Made by a program: the position numbers and the translations under genes. The notes beneath the pieces were generated by a model. The model was not told the DNA's origin. It saw nothing but the letters and a program-made list of their open reading frames with translations, and did no database searches. 64,000 bases of DNA from Cokeromyces recurvatus (lineage: Eukaryota > Mucoromycota > Mucoromycetes > Mucorales > Mucoraceae): assembly GCF_025118155.1 (NCBI RefSeq), contig NW_026251425.1, positions 1 to 64,000 on the forward strand, given 5' to 3'. Positions within the stretch are counted from its first letter, which is position 1. Every line of letters starts with the position of its first letter. Below are positions 10,598-21,861 of the stretch, in pieces.

Positions 10598-11128
10598 ACT
10601 GATTATTAGTTGTTCAATGTTTAAATTAAATAAAATTAACTTACGGCCACAAAACTGTCCCAATGCATATTCAATTTTTTATTTAATATTTTACGCTGAG
10701 TTTTAAATTATATTACTATTTTTGGTAATGACTTGATAGAGAATTACTTAGGCTATCGAATGATATCTTCGATATCTTTCTAGCATGATTACAAAAGAAG
10801 AACGAGTTAGTTAAAGAGAAAAGTGCAAAACATTGGGACAGTTTTGTGAGTCACTGTACTGTCTATACCGCGATACCAAATTGTGGTATTGAGTTTTGTG
10901 AAGATTACATTTCGGGAGCAAAACTGTTCAAATTTACCCATCCACTTTAAAACCAAAATACAAAATCTATCGGAGATTTAATTGCACGAAAAGTATTTCA
11001 TTTGGTAGAGCGGAGTTTAACGAGTAAAATGATACTATTTTTGTGGCAGAACTCTGATGGTTTGTATGGGAAAAATTTAAGAATGTCAAATAATGCTAAA
11101 CATTTGAACAGTTTTGATCCTCACTGTA

Positions 11129-12591
11129 AGTGAAAAAAATAAGGTATCTATTGCTCTGATCGAAGCCAGTAGTGCAGAAATTGCAAAAAAACTACAGGTA
11201 AATGATAAATAAATAGGGTGCTTTGATATACATGTTGACAATAATACGTTTTATTGTCATTAAAATACAGGTACCGGTGGCAGAAGAAGAAGAGGAGGAA
11301 AAACAAAAGACAGAAGATAAAGACAACAATAATGAACAGACTTTAGAGGAAGAAGATGGTGATGAGAATGATGCCTATTCACATGAAGGAAGTGATGATG
11401 CCACTGACAACAGCTTAAAATATATTTTAAATAACAACGAAGATGAACTTAGAAGTGTTATATCATCAGATGAAGCGGTTCCTGCCTATTTGAAACAATT
11501 TGAATTATTTCAAATGAAGGCTTTTAAAAAGGCAAAAACAGTTGGTCTCTTTGTTAATGCAGATTTGTATCAAATTTTGTAAGTAAAAATTTTTATTTTT
11601 ATATATTTATCTACTGATGCCTTTACCTTAGATCTTTATATCATATTATATTATTGAAGAAAGGTCGGGCTTATCCTGACATAAATATAGATGACTTAAA
11701 TAAGTAGATGTTGGAATTTTACAAGTGCGATACAAATATTGAAAAAAAAACGTTTGATGCTATAGCGAAAGTATTCAGGGTAAATAAGCTTAAAGGTTAA
11801 CATGGATTTATTATGATATCTCATGTATTCTTTTTTTTAGGGCATTGGTGATGTTCCTGATAGAGATAGATTAAAGATCAAATTATTTAAAATATACAAA
11901 AAAGCCGAAAAAGAAGACCGAAAAGTCATTGATATTTTAATCAATTTGTGAGTAGTATACACACAGTAAAAGGAAAATTTATAATTAGGATCCATAAACT
12001 AATCTGATTCTTTATGTTAGATTAAACAAATTACCGAATGAAGAAACTATAAACTATACTATTGAAGAAGAAGAGCTTATTAACAACTTCGTTGATCCTA
12101 TACTCAGTCCTTTATTGCATAGACCAGAAAAAGAAAAACATTTTTTATGGTAAATGAACTGACGCGAACTTATAATATTATCAATAATATTAATTCTACA
12201 TCTAATCGATAGGCTAAACAAAATAGTGACAAAATCATACAATACCCGTCCTAATGCTGGTTGTGCGCTTATTCATGAGATTTATGAGAGAAGAATCCAA
12301 AGGTTTTCCTGTTTTGCCGAGGTGAAGGCAGGGTTAATATTGCAAAGAACCCCGTCGGAGTTTGATTTTTTGATTTTCCTTTTTTGGAAATTGCCCAATG
12401 GTCGGTATGCTTCTTATCCACTCTCAAAAATATCTGAGAATGTCGAGTCTGACAAAAGTGAGGAATCAACCATTCCTCCTTTAAATGATATTCCCATAGA
12501 AATCGAATTAATATATAAAAAACAACAAATGTTGAGCGTAATGCAAAAAGAAGTAGAAGATTTATTTCGTAGAAATTATTTACTATTATGA
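11129..12591 (+). pseudogene. Lineage-specific multi-exon gene relic, copy P3
   Basis: Six exons can be joined in phase: 11129-11197, 11271-11578, 11632-11779, 11841-11947, 12021-12149 and 12213-12591. The 5' end is lost at the outer Tc1 B insertion (TA at 11127). The protein has an acidic N-terminus (runs of Glu and Asp), then ISSDEAVPAYLKQFELFQMK, then FVDPILSPLLHRPEKEKHFL, then TRPNAGCALI, and FAEVKAG in the last exon. One in-frame TAG at 11707 (after DDLNK) breaks it. RPNA..AEVK resembles the D..ExK pattern of PD-(D/E)XK nuclease-fold proteins, but this is only a motif-level resemblance. I recall FVDPILSPLFHDP-type proteins from Mucorales without known function. Confidence 0.6.
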
Positions 12592-12759
12592 CATAATCAA
12601 TCATCACTAACTATATTCTTGTGTTATTTTTATTCTTCTATTTTTATATACAAATTGAATTGCAATAGTATATATATTGTAAAAAGATAATTTAATAAAG
12701 GATCATCTTCTCTTCTATTTTAAAACTATATAGTGCTGTGCGTGTATAGTTAACCACTG
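12592..12759. other. Short AT-rich gap
   Basis: This holds the 3' flank of relic P3. AATAAAGG at about 12694 could be a poly(A) signal. The group III LTR probably begins near its end. Confidence 0.3.
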
Positions 12760-13615
12760 AGAGTTGAACTAGAAGTCTCACTAGAATAACAAGGATCAGA
12801 CATATTTGTCGTTTCTTGACTTCTTGAAGTATAAAAGAGTAAAACTTCAGATAGTATTAAACAAAATAACAAAGAATATAATTAAGTTTTTATAATATTT
12901 AATGGTTATCTTTATTTAAAATTAATAATTTTTCGATACTTATATTTGTTTGATTGTAGTCGTATTTACAACTAAGTTAATAGAAATAAACTATCATTTA
13001 TTTAAATAATAAAGAGTTTATTCGAATAAAACTAGTGGATGGCACTTCACAGCATAATATTCATTCTACGCTCAGTTTTAATAATAGTCATTGTTAGAGT
13101 ATTCGAGCATTAAAAATAATTATAGACATCGTGTTATGTAATAAAAAGAATTTAATAGATTTACGACTGTTATATTCAATTACATAATTAGTTACATAAG
13201 TTATACATACTATATATTCATCCATAATGTTGTATAGGTTTATAGAGGGAATATTCACTGTAAATTAATATTAACGCGTTGCTTATCCCAAAGACAATAA
13301 TTGTGTATATTTTTAATAACAACAACAGCTCAGACAGAAATATGCATACTGCATGCAGAGTTATTCGGAGACAGAATTTGTGCATATTTGTGCATATTTG
13401 TGCATAAAGGCTTTATTATAGCAGTATTCACTTATCTTAATCAATACTCCTATTAATATGACTTACCATACAAAAACATATAAATAGCCCTCGTCATTTT
13501 TCCATATTATTTTCTTCTTGTACAATTTCTGTATTATTTTTCTTTAATAAACTATACAAAGTTTTCACAGACTTGTCTCTTCTTTTTCTCTTTCCTTATC
13601 TTTGTACTCAAAACA
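12760..13615 (+). repeat. Group III LTR, plus orientation
   Basis: The 3' end (..ACTCAAAACA at 13615) and the blocks ACATATAAATAGCCCTCG, AATAAACTATACAAAG and TTTTCACAGACTTGTCTCT match the LTR ending at 644 on the other strand. A TATA box and poly(A) signal are in LTR order. The 5' limit is estimated from the roughly 850-base length of the related solo LTR. No target duplication was identified. Confidence 0.6.
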
Positions 13616-14064
13616 ATATCAAATTTGCTATAACAATGAAGTTTATGTGCCAACAGGGAAAATCGTGATTATAGTAAAGATGCATAAGTGTTGTCTTCCT
13701 GATTTTCTCATGTTGTCAACTAATTATGTCGACGTCTTCTATTTTCACAAATTATGCATAATTTTGACTTCTTTCTTCTCACGTCTGAATCCTTTACTAT
13801 CGGCTTAAATCTTCTTTTATTTTGCCTATTAATTCTAAACGGTAGATTGTACTCTGCTTCTATTGGTTGGTTCTCTACTTCGTTCCTAATAGACTGGACA
13901 ATCCAACATATTTTAGCTGTAGGTTATCACTACTAGTGGTATTACCATAAAAGGAAAATCATTTTTCAAAGTCCGACAGCAGTGTATGGGGAATTAACCA
14001 AGGAAGAGGCATACGATCAACAGATTGAAGGAGAGCATTTACATGACGAGGATCATGATAGACT
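13616..14064. other. Mosaic DNA sharing a block with 9862-9937
   Basis: Segment 13930-13998 (CCATAAAAGGAAAATCATTT, then TTTTTCAAAGTCCGACAG and TATGGGGA) repeats DNA at 9862-9937. After it, a short plus-strand frame reads YGELTKEEAYDQQIEGEHLH and stops near 14078. Neither piece can be named. The shared block may be part of an element that is otherwise lost. Confidence 0.4.
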
Positions 14065-14649
14065 CTATAGCCTGTGATTTCCAATTTTTGATTCAGGAGA
14101 ACCACTGATTTCTTGATAATTTGTAGGTAAACCCATTATACCAATCCCAATATTACTCATACAATCAATACCAATACTCATATCATAATTATTAGTTAAA
14201 TTCATTACTTCAAATTTACGACTTATAGTTTTATTGTTACAAGAAATAGAAATTAAAGCTGTTCCAACTATCTTGACATTACTTTTAGAATCAGCTAATT
14301 CAATAAATTTATTATCATCACTAGAAATGGGGCTTATAGGTATATTATGGTTTAAATAAAAATCTTTATTAATAGAACTAAAATTTGCATCTGTATCTAA
14401 TATACTAATTGCTTTTATTGATTTAGTTTCTTTATTTTCTTTTCTAACATGAATTATAATAGGAAAAGAAATAGAATTAGGATCAATATGTTTAAAATCT
14501 TTGGCTACAACAGAATTTTGATACTTACAATCCAAAGACATTCTATTTAATTGCACGATGTTATCATCTTCATCATTATTGTTTTGTACCGATCTTTTAG
14601 CCATTCTGTTTATCTTATTATTTTTATTGTTACTAATCTTGTCATTATT
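14065..14649 (-). pseudogene. Ty3/Gypsy-type aspartic protease remnant
   Basis: The minus-strand frame continues from the gag gene beyond the inserted LTR. After an Asn/Lys-rich stretch it contains AISILDTDANFSSINKDF, a retropepsin-like core in which the usual DTGA reads DTDA. It then has FIELADSKSNVKIVG and VMNLTNNYDMSIGIDCMSN, as in retroelement proteases. Loss of the active-site glycine implies inactivity. The frame ends at an unrelated junction near 14110, so reverse transcriptase is absent here. Confidence 0.65.
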
Positions 14650-14654
14650 GTTTT

Positions 14655-15267
14655 TGTGATGGAATGTCAATAAAAATAAAAGATAAAATAAAAAGAGAAA
14701 AGAGAACAAAAGGAAGTATAGTTTGAGACTGTTTTTATTCAAAAAAAATAAAGAATGTTAAAAGAAAGTTAAAGAAGAAGTTAAAGATTATTTTGTGTCT
14801 AAACAACTGCTTGTATTTATATTAATGAATCCTGAATCAAAGAAATAGAAATAACCGTCAAAGAACATGAGTCATGAAACAGTGTTAGTATTCGTATATA
14901 CGTCTTGTTGATTCAAGAGACTGATCTATGGATTATCTATTGGGTGTTATAATGATCTGATCAAGTTTTAAATAAAAAATTTATTGTTTAATCTGAGTAT
15001 ATGTTCCTGATATCTTTTATGTTTTATTTTATTGGATCAAAGACGACTTGAATCCTTTGTCAAGGCTATAAAAATAAATATTTAGAAATGATACGATGTC
15101 TTATAATTGATACATCTAGACAATTGGATGTCAATAAGTTTTATATTATTTACAAGATGTTATATACAGAGTTTTATTTCATATTCAGGCTTATATTTTA
15201 TCCTGTATTATGTAATTCATCTATTATAATATTACTCATGATTATATCCAGAGCTTGTTCTATAACA
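14655..15267 (-). repeat. Solo LTR-I with 5-base target duplication, inserted between gag and protease
   Basis: The 613-base insert has ends TGTTATAGAAC..CATCACA when read on the minus strand. It is flanked by GTTTT at 14650-14654 and 15268-15272. It sits exactly between the gag zinc-knuckle exit and the protease leader of an element whose own 5' LTR (16511-17112) belongs to the same family, so it is a self-insertion. An apparent N-terminal hydrophobic extension of the protease frame (upstream of 14649) is just LTR sequence. Confidence 0.9.
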
Positions 15268-15272
15268 GTTTT

Positions 15273-16480
15273 GTTTATTAGCTTTTTTAGCATCTACAAA
15301 TTCTTGACACGGCGACCCTTTATCCAAGGTTTATTACAAAGGGTGCAAGGCTTATTAGATAATGACAAGTTACGAGAGGTATAAGAATCAGATACTTTAC
15401 TAGGTTTGTTAGAACCTTTATTAGTATGACGATTGGAATTTTTATATGACTCATGAGGACCTTCATGACATGGACGTTTAACAGGAGGAGCAGCAAAGGA
15501 ACTATCTTCACCGGAAGCAACAACAAGATCAATAATTTGATTTATAGAGGTAGGTAAGTTGGTGCCAAAGTGAGACGCTATGGCTACTTGTGAACGGGCA
15601 CGAACAGATTCTCGAAGTGAGACAAAAAATGAAACAGCCAACTGAGTTCCATCTTCTATTCCTGTTTCACGACGAAGTTTTTGATACCTACTTGCGTATT
15701 CTCTGTTTGTTTCATACCTGTCTTGCTTCAAGGATCCAACTTCCACCATCAATAAAAACTTTCTATATGGTGTATCAAAACAATCTAAGATACATGCTTT
15801 AGCTTCAGACCACGCCAAATTCCGACCAACCAAGACTTCTTCGAACCAAGACATTTGTTCAGTATTCATACACATTGGTAAGAGTCTTTCCCAATTTAAA
15901 TTAAAATCTTGTAAGTGGGCACGAAGAACCTTCTCCAAAGAAATACAAAAGTCATGGGCACTGTCGAAAGCTTCTTCGTCCTTTTTCCAAATATTTTCCC
16001 CTTTTAACTGCAGTTTAGGTAGAACAGGAGGAACAACAGCACGAATGGTAGGCATAGTATTAACAGCAGCAGGAGAACTAATGGACATTTTATAAGAAAT
16101 ATGGGCTTGTTGGAAACGAGTTAATTTTTCCAAGAATTGGTAATAGGCTTCTGAAGCTCTTGACGCTTCTGGGGAATCAGGAGCTTTTCCACACAACGCA
16201 GTATAGATAGCAAAAAGAAAAGAATAGTACTTTTCTTTTTCATTGCTTCTAAGACGACTTTAGCATTAGAAGCAGCTTCTTCAGGAGTTATATTAACAAC
16301 TGGAAGATTATCCAGATCTTCATCTTTTTGATGTTCCGTAGTATCTTCAGACAAAGATTTATTAGTGGAGTTAGAATCAGTTTCAGTCTCTTCACCAGCC
16401 ACAGTAGAGTCTATATTCATTTCTGAGGGCTTGTTCTCCGGAGCATCTGGAGAGGTAAGTTCAGGATTCATAATAACCAT
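15273..16480 (-). pseudogene. Ty3/Gypsy gag gene, frameshifted
   Basis: The start at 16480 (MVIMNPELTS) lies 31 bases inside the LTR. An acidic first part (to about 16210) shifts frame near 16200 into the main gag domain (about 16190-15300), which contains FDSAHDFCISLEKVLR, WFEEVLVGRNLAWSEAKA and FLLMVEVGSLKQDRYETNRE, typical of retrotransposon gag. Near the end CTLCNKPW begins a CCHC zinc knuckle, but a one-base slip (about 15320-15335) destroys its His/Cys half. It would have formed the particle shell. Confidence 0.75.
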
Positions 16481-16510
16481 CGAATAAAAGAAGAATTTAA
16501 ACTATAAAAA

Positions 16511-17112
16511 TGTGATGGAACGTAATATTTAAAAAAGAGAAAGAAGAGAGAAAGGGAACAAAAGGAAGTGTAGTTTGAGACTGCTTTTATTCAATAAAAA
16601 TAAAGAATAAGAATTGAAAATTAAAGAAAAAGTTTTTCATGTCTACACAACTGCTTGTATTTATATTAATGAATCCTAAATCAAAGAAATAAAAAATATA
16701 AGTCATGAAACAGTGTTAGTATTCAGATATACACGTCTTGTTGCTTCAAGAGACTGATCTATCGATTATCTACTGAATGTTATAATGATTTGATTTAAGA
16801 TTTAAATTGTTTGACCTGAGTATAGGCTCCTTATGTCTGTTTTATTGGATCAACGGCGACCTGAATCCCTTATCAAAGTTATGAAAAAATATTTAGAAAT
16901 GATATGATGTCTTATTTAGTTGACATATTTAGATGACTGGATGTCAATAAGGCTTATATTATATTATTTATAAGATGTTATATACAAGAAGACATGATGT
17001 CTTTTATTATATGTTCAGGCCTATAGTTTATTCTCTATTATGTAATTCATCTTTCATAATATTACTTACGGCTATCTTTAGAGCTTGTTCTATAGCAGCG
17101 GGTTCTATAACA
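16511..17112 (-). repeat. LTR-I, 5' LTR of the gag element
   Basis: Read on the minus strand it runs from TGTTATAGAACC (17112) to ..TTCCATCACA (16511), with a short duplication of the first bases at its outer end. It directly precedes the gag start. Its outer flank is a Tc1 D fragment (from 17128), with no visible target duplication, so the junction is rearranged. Confidence 0.8.
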
Positions 17113-17127
17113 GCTAAAAAAGCAGAT

Positions 17128-17791
17128 TATGCATGTAAAATAGAAGATAAAACTCTTGATTCCGAAGGATACACGTATATCCTAGGCTAGGGACTACATA
17201 CATGGATACATTAGAGTATTATGAGTGGAGTAAAGAAGATGTTATCCTTCAACAAGATGGTGACACAAAGCACACATCGAAATTTACTAGAAGATGGTCT
17301 GAAACAAAAGATATAAGCTATATGCATGTATGGACACCTAATAATCCCAATTTAAATCCCATAGAGCACCTTTGGTATCACTTAAAGATAAGATTGGCAA
17401 AATATCCAACACACCCAAAGAACATTAATGAATTATGGAATAGAATTGACAAAGAATGAAATAAGTTTCAGAAAGAAGATATGTTGCCTTACTACGAGAG
17501 TACGCCATCAAGATTTCAGGCCGTTATTAAAGCTAAAGGAGAATATACAAAATATTAACCACATACTAACTGAATTTATCTTGTCGTTGTTTCTGAGCTG
17601 ATTACGTAATAAAGCTTATCATATATATTTTGTCCAATTAAAATTTACCAATCTTATTTAAATTTCACAAACATATATCAAATCCTTGTAACTAATATTT
17701 GGCCCATTTCTATACATATACTATGCATTGTCATAGAAATATAGCCAATACATTAAGAAATATATCTGTGTACCAGGTTTTTCACCTAGTG
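17128..17791 (+). mobile_element. Tc1-like transposon family D, copy 2, 3' half
   Basis: This matches copy 1 (5591-6270, opposite strand). The transposase fragment reads EDVILQQDGDTKHTSKF (from 17202), then NLNPIEHLWYHLKIRLAKY, and ends AVIKAKGEYTKY near 17560 with a frameshift at 17459. It also has a stop near 17190. The right TIR (GGTTTTTCACCTAGTG) is followed by TA. The 5' half, with the DNA-binding domain and first Asp, is missing at the LTR-I junction. Confidence 0.75.
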
Positions 17792-18062
17792 TAGCATCTT
17801 ATTATAAATAATATAATATAAAATTTATTGACATCCACTCAACTAAATGTGTCAACTAAATAATATATTGTAACATTCCTAAATAGTTATTTTTATAACC
17901 TTGATAAAGGATTCAGGTCGCCTTTGATCCAATAAAATAGACATAAGGAGCCTATACTTAGATCAAACAATTTAAAACCTTAATCAGATCCTTATAACAC
18001 CCAATAGATAATCCATAGATATCAGATTCTTGAATCAACAAGATGTATATCCGAATACTTTC

Positions 18063-21000
18063 CATTCTCAAAATTGATGTCCCAACTTTTTTTTCATCGT
18101 ATTATCTTTCGTACACTCTTTGAAACTCTATCTCTTTCTTCTTCTCTTTAAATCCACTATTCCTTTCAAACTGATCAAAATCTAAAGGGCCTTGTTATCA
18201 TGATCATCATAAAAAAAGAGCTTAATTGCCATAATATATTAATAAGATAGTTCACAGCCTAACTATTTAAAATGCATAAACCGCCAGGAATATCTTATAC
18301 GATTGAACAAAAAGAAAACGTCTATATTGTGTGTGAGAGTGTGTGAGAGGGAGTATCTTAAGCAAAATTTAATGGGTGTCTAAAAATAAAAAATAAAAAT
18401 TCATAAACTCAAAATAAGAACTGCTGTATAAAATGACATTTTTAAATTATTGATAACTTATCTACTCTTATTCTTTTGGAGAATGTATGAACATCATGCT
18501 CTTTCGTGTAACAGTATTTGACTAGTTTTGGCTTAATTACTTTACAAGAATGCTCAGCATATTCACATGAATATTTATACATATAAAAAAAGTAAACAAA
18601 CTTCTTCTTTTCTTACTTTCTTACTTTCTTGCTTACTTTCAAAGAAGACAGTAATGCTTTACTATATTCAAATAAAAGGCAAAACTTATCTCTAAAGTAT
18701 TAAAAAGAAAAGAGAAAAAAAAAAGACAAGTAGAAAGGCAGGAGAGAAGATTTAACGCAAAGTAAATTAAAAACAAAAAAAATCACTAAGATTAAACTTT
18801 AATAACTTCTCCTTCTTTTCGTTTATTTTTTTTTCTCCTGAATTTTACTATAAAAAAAAGTACATTTTTTCGTTTTTTTTCCTTTTTTTTTCTCTTCTTT
18901 TTTTCTTTAGCTTTTTTTATTTTTCCTATTTTTCTTTATTTTTACTTGAAACTATGGGTAGACATTGTCAGGGTTATGAAGTGTGCTCAAGTCACATAGC
19001 TTGGCTTACTTGAGAGTGTAGAACTGTCCGTTTATAACATGGCTAAAGGAGAGGGCCTAGACTCTCTTTTGGTTACTACATGCATATCCGCCTTCACCTT
19101 GGGTTATTGCAACCTTAGATAATTGATGGGACCTTATCGAATTTTGACTGCTCAAGTTTGATTTATTTCCAAAGGAGGAGGGAAATAAAAAGGATACTTG
19201 GGGTTGGAAATTGTAAACCTGTTCCTTTTTTAGGGAGATTAGCGTACTCTTTGTCTGCACCATTGAAAGGGCTTATCTCAAGGTTTAGTTTTTCTGTTTT
19301 TCTTTTTGGAGGTTTTTCCTTCTTTTTATTTTTATCTAGTTGCTGTTTATAAAATAAAAATAGATAAGGATGCACAGCTTACGTTTCTGACCGTGGTTTT
19401 TTCATCTATTGATTTAGTTGAAGAATCCCAGCTTGTATTTACTGTTAAGTCAAAAGTAGATGCTAGGGGTCAAAGAAGGGACATTCTCAAGTAAACAATA
19501 GTCAGGTCGTGCACTTCATGTATCTGGATTTCTTCCACTTCGCCACGCTACAGGTCAGAATGTTTAGCCCGGCTTCCAATGAAACTTACATCCAACTGTA
19601 TTTTTTTATTGGGTTATGGGGTGAGGAATCCTATCTTTTTCTTCTAGCAAGGCTTGGGTCAGGTTGGTACTTTGCCAAGTGTCTACTAGTTGAAATTGGA
19701 CGTTTATCTTTCAAGTAGAAATTTAGAGGGAGAAGAAAAAATTACAGCCTGTATCAATTTGTTTGTATGGGTTGTAATATTATTTTTGGGATTAGATATG
19801 CTTTCACCTTCTCGTGGTTAATCCTGTTAGTATCAAGTCTCTTTTAAAGAGATTTGAGAACTAAGAAAAGCATCTTTTTTTTATAATATTAATAAAAATG
19901 AAAAAAAAAAATTAATAAAATTGTGTTCAGTGAATTTGTCTCATTACATGGATTAGTTAAAGGAAAATCTATAAATTAACTAAAGTTAATGCACATGATG
20001 TGAACATACATGTTATAAGAAACTACTGTTATCTTTTATTATGTATGATGCTTCTTGCTATTCGATGACTTCTTTTCATAATTTACATGTTGATGCACTC
20101 ACTATTTATCGCTAACTTAAACCCTTCCACAATGCTTGACTTTTTTTTTTCATTTATAATATAGAGTAGGTTGTCTTAATATTATCTTATTCACCTTAAA
20201 TTACACTATAAAAAACTTTTTCAAAAGATTGTCTTAAAGAAAGAAAAAAAAAAGTAGATCGCCAAGTTTTATTTGGCAATTAAACTATTTCCCTGGCAAA
20301 CTGTGTCGTCGTTGACTATAAAAAGTCTAGTTAACTATTATTGTAACATTACCCTCTTTAGGAATTCATATCTTTTTTTTTAGCAGAGTAAGAAAGCCAA
20401 AGAGTATAATTCGCGACCTCTAATAAGAAGGTGCTTATAATTCAGTGTTACTATTGAACAGTACAAGACATACTTAATAATGACTTATCTGCTGGAGATC
20501 CAAGAGGAATTAGAAGGACAAGGATGGCCATAATAGAATATCATCCATCAGAATGTATGTATTTTGAACTCTATACAACTTGATAATGAGCCAGCAATAA
20601 TGCCTTTTTTTTTCCTCACTCTTTTGGGACAATGAGCCTTAAAGTAAAACGGTTGATAAACTGGAAGGAATGCAATTCAAGTTAGTAGCTCCCAAATAAA
20701 AAAGTTAATATCATTTATAATCTTACCTTACCTTACCTTGCTAATACTAATACTAATAATAATAATAATAAAGAAACCGACCAAATAGTGTCAATTTTGA
20801 AATGTAAGACTACTACAAGTCAATTAGTGAATCAATAAAGAAGATTACAAGTAAGGGACTTCCAATACTAAACTGGCTCATATTTATTGCTATCATATAA
20901 AATGTACAGGCAAGTGATGATGGCATTGATAGATGGTTGCTCGAAAAAGGGTTAAATATAATAAAAACTACATAAGAAGTACGCATATCACTTGAAAATT

Positions 21001-21275
21001 GAGTTGATAATGAATTATTAAAAGTGATTCATTGTAAAAGTCTTTATCATGCTTGAAAGAACAGTAAATGGTAGTCGGGTCGTTGTAGTTGACGGGTACA
21101 AAAGTATTAAATGAGTAAGGCTGATCGACAGTTTTCTCACTATCTCGCGCAAAATATCGCGGGATAATTTGTTTACAAGTGAAATGACACCTTTTTCTTT
21201 TTTTCTTTTTCGGAAAAGCTGATATGTAACAGCTTCAACTGTTATGCCTACCATTTCACAAATAAAGACAGTATG
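18063..21275. other. 3.2-kb unit of unknown nature, left copy
   Basis: No protein domain was recognised. It begins with long pyrimidine runs (18590-18960), followed by about 900 bases of more complex sequence (18955-19870) with overlapping frames of 60-70 codons on both strands and no clear coding bias. Its mirror copy is 32824-36047. It is bounded by LTR-I pieces in opposite orientation. The part at 19790-19850 (TTCACCTTCTCGTGGTTAAT) resembles DNA near 39600-39640. It may be a non-autonomous element or a captured host segment. Confidence 0.4.
21018..21254 (-). CDS. Short ORF directly behind LTR-I (left copy), unknown
   Basis: This frame of 78 codons starts about 20 bases inside the LTR-I end, where a retroelement leader gene would start. 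An identical copy lies at 32845-33081. After a basic stretch (RKRKKEKG) it has VNKLSRDILREIVRKLS, which loosely recalls the leucine/isoleucine spacing of an F-box. The rest is Ser/Thr-rich. No family assigned, and it may be untranslated. Confidence 0.25.
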   Translation of the reverse strand: MVGITVEAVTYQLFRKRKKEKGVISLVNKLSRDILREIVRKLSISLTHLILLYPSTTTTRLPFTVLSSMIKTFTMNHF

Positions 21276-21855
21276 TGTGATGGAACGTAATATTTTAAAG
21301 AAAAATAAAAAGAGAAAGAAAAAAAAAGAGAGAGAGAAAACAAAAGGAAGTATAGTTTGAGACTTGTTTATTCAATGTAAAAAGAATGATATAAAGATCA
21401 TTTCGTGTCTAAACAGCTACTTGTATTTATACTAATGAATCCTGAATCAAAGAAATAAAAAATATAAGTCATGAAACAGTGTTAGTATTCAATTATACAC
21501 GTCTTGTTGCTTCAAGAATCTGATATCTATGGATTATCTATTGAGTGTTAAAATGATCTGATTTAAGATTTAAATTGTTTGATCTAAATATAGGCTCCTT
21601 ATGTCTATTTTATTGGATCAAAGGCGACCTGAATCCTTTGTCAAGGTTATAAAAATAACTATTTAGGAATGTTACAATATCTTATTTAGTTGACACATTT
21701 AGTTGAGTGGATAACAATAAGGTTTATATTATATTATTTACAAGATGTCATATACAGAGCTTTATTTTATATTCAGGCTTATACTTTATCCTTTCTTATG
21801 TAATTCATCTTTTATAATATTACTTACGCTTATATCCAGAGCTTATTCTATAACA
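21276..21855 (-). repeat. LTR-I, full length, left arm
   Basis: This 580-base LTR (TGTTATAGAATAAGC..TTCCATCACA on the minus strand) contains a TATAAATACA-like promoter region and AATAAACAAGTC near the poly(A) position. The flanks GTATG and CATTT do not match, so it is not a simple insertion. It has been recombined with neighbouring sequence. Confidence 0.85.
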
Positions 21856-21861
21856 CATTTG

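Larger units (their letters stand above)
7762..10856 (+). mobile_element. Tc1-like transposon family C, middle layer of the nest
   Basis: The ends CAGTGACTCACAAAACTATC (left) and the inverted form at 10836-10856 are flanked by TA (7760-7761 and 10857-10858). The terminal inverted repeats are long, about 210 bases. Each contains a second, inverted copy of the end motif (7953-7973 and 10643-10665). The truncated transposase lies on the plus strand at 9941-10597. The intact family B element (8133-9792) is inserted in its left part. Confidence 0.8.
7485..11126 (-). mobile_element. Outer Tc1 family B copy, gutted and filled by other elements
   Basis: The left end (7485-7611) matches the first 130 bases of the intact B element, and the right end (10860-11126) matches its last 265 bases. 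Both are flanked by TA (7483-7484 and 11127-11128). The transposase gene is missing. In its place lie a 146-base fragment with a different Tc1 end (7614-7759) and the whole family C element (7762-10856). This makes it the outermost layer of a three-level nest. Confidence 0.75.

Noticed and set aside
14656..14742. Hydrophobic N-terminus suggesting a membrane-anchored protease-like protein
   Set aside because: These codons lie inside the inserted LTR-I (14655-15267). The real reading frame of the retroelement continues from gag on the other side of the insert.
19057..19718. Several ORFs of 60-70 codons on both strands of the inverted-repeat unit
   Set aside because: They overlap each other in different frames and match no family I know. 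Their conservation between arms is due to duplication alone.
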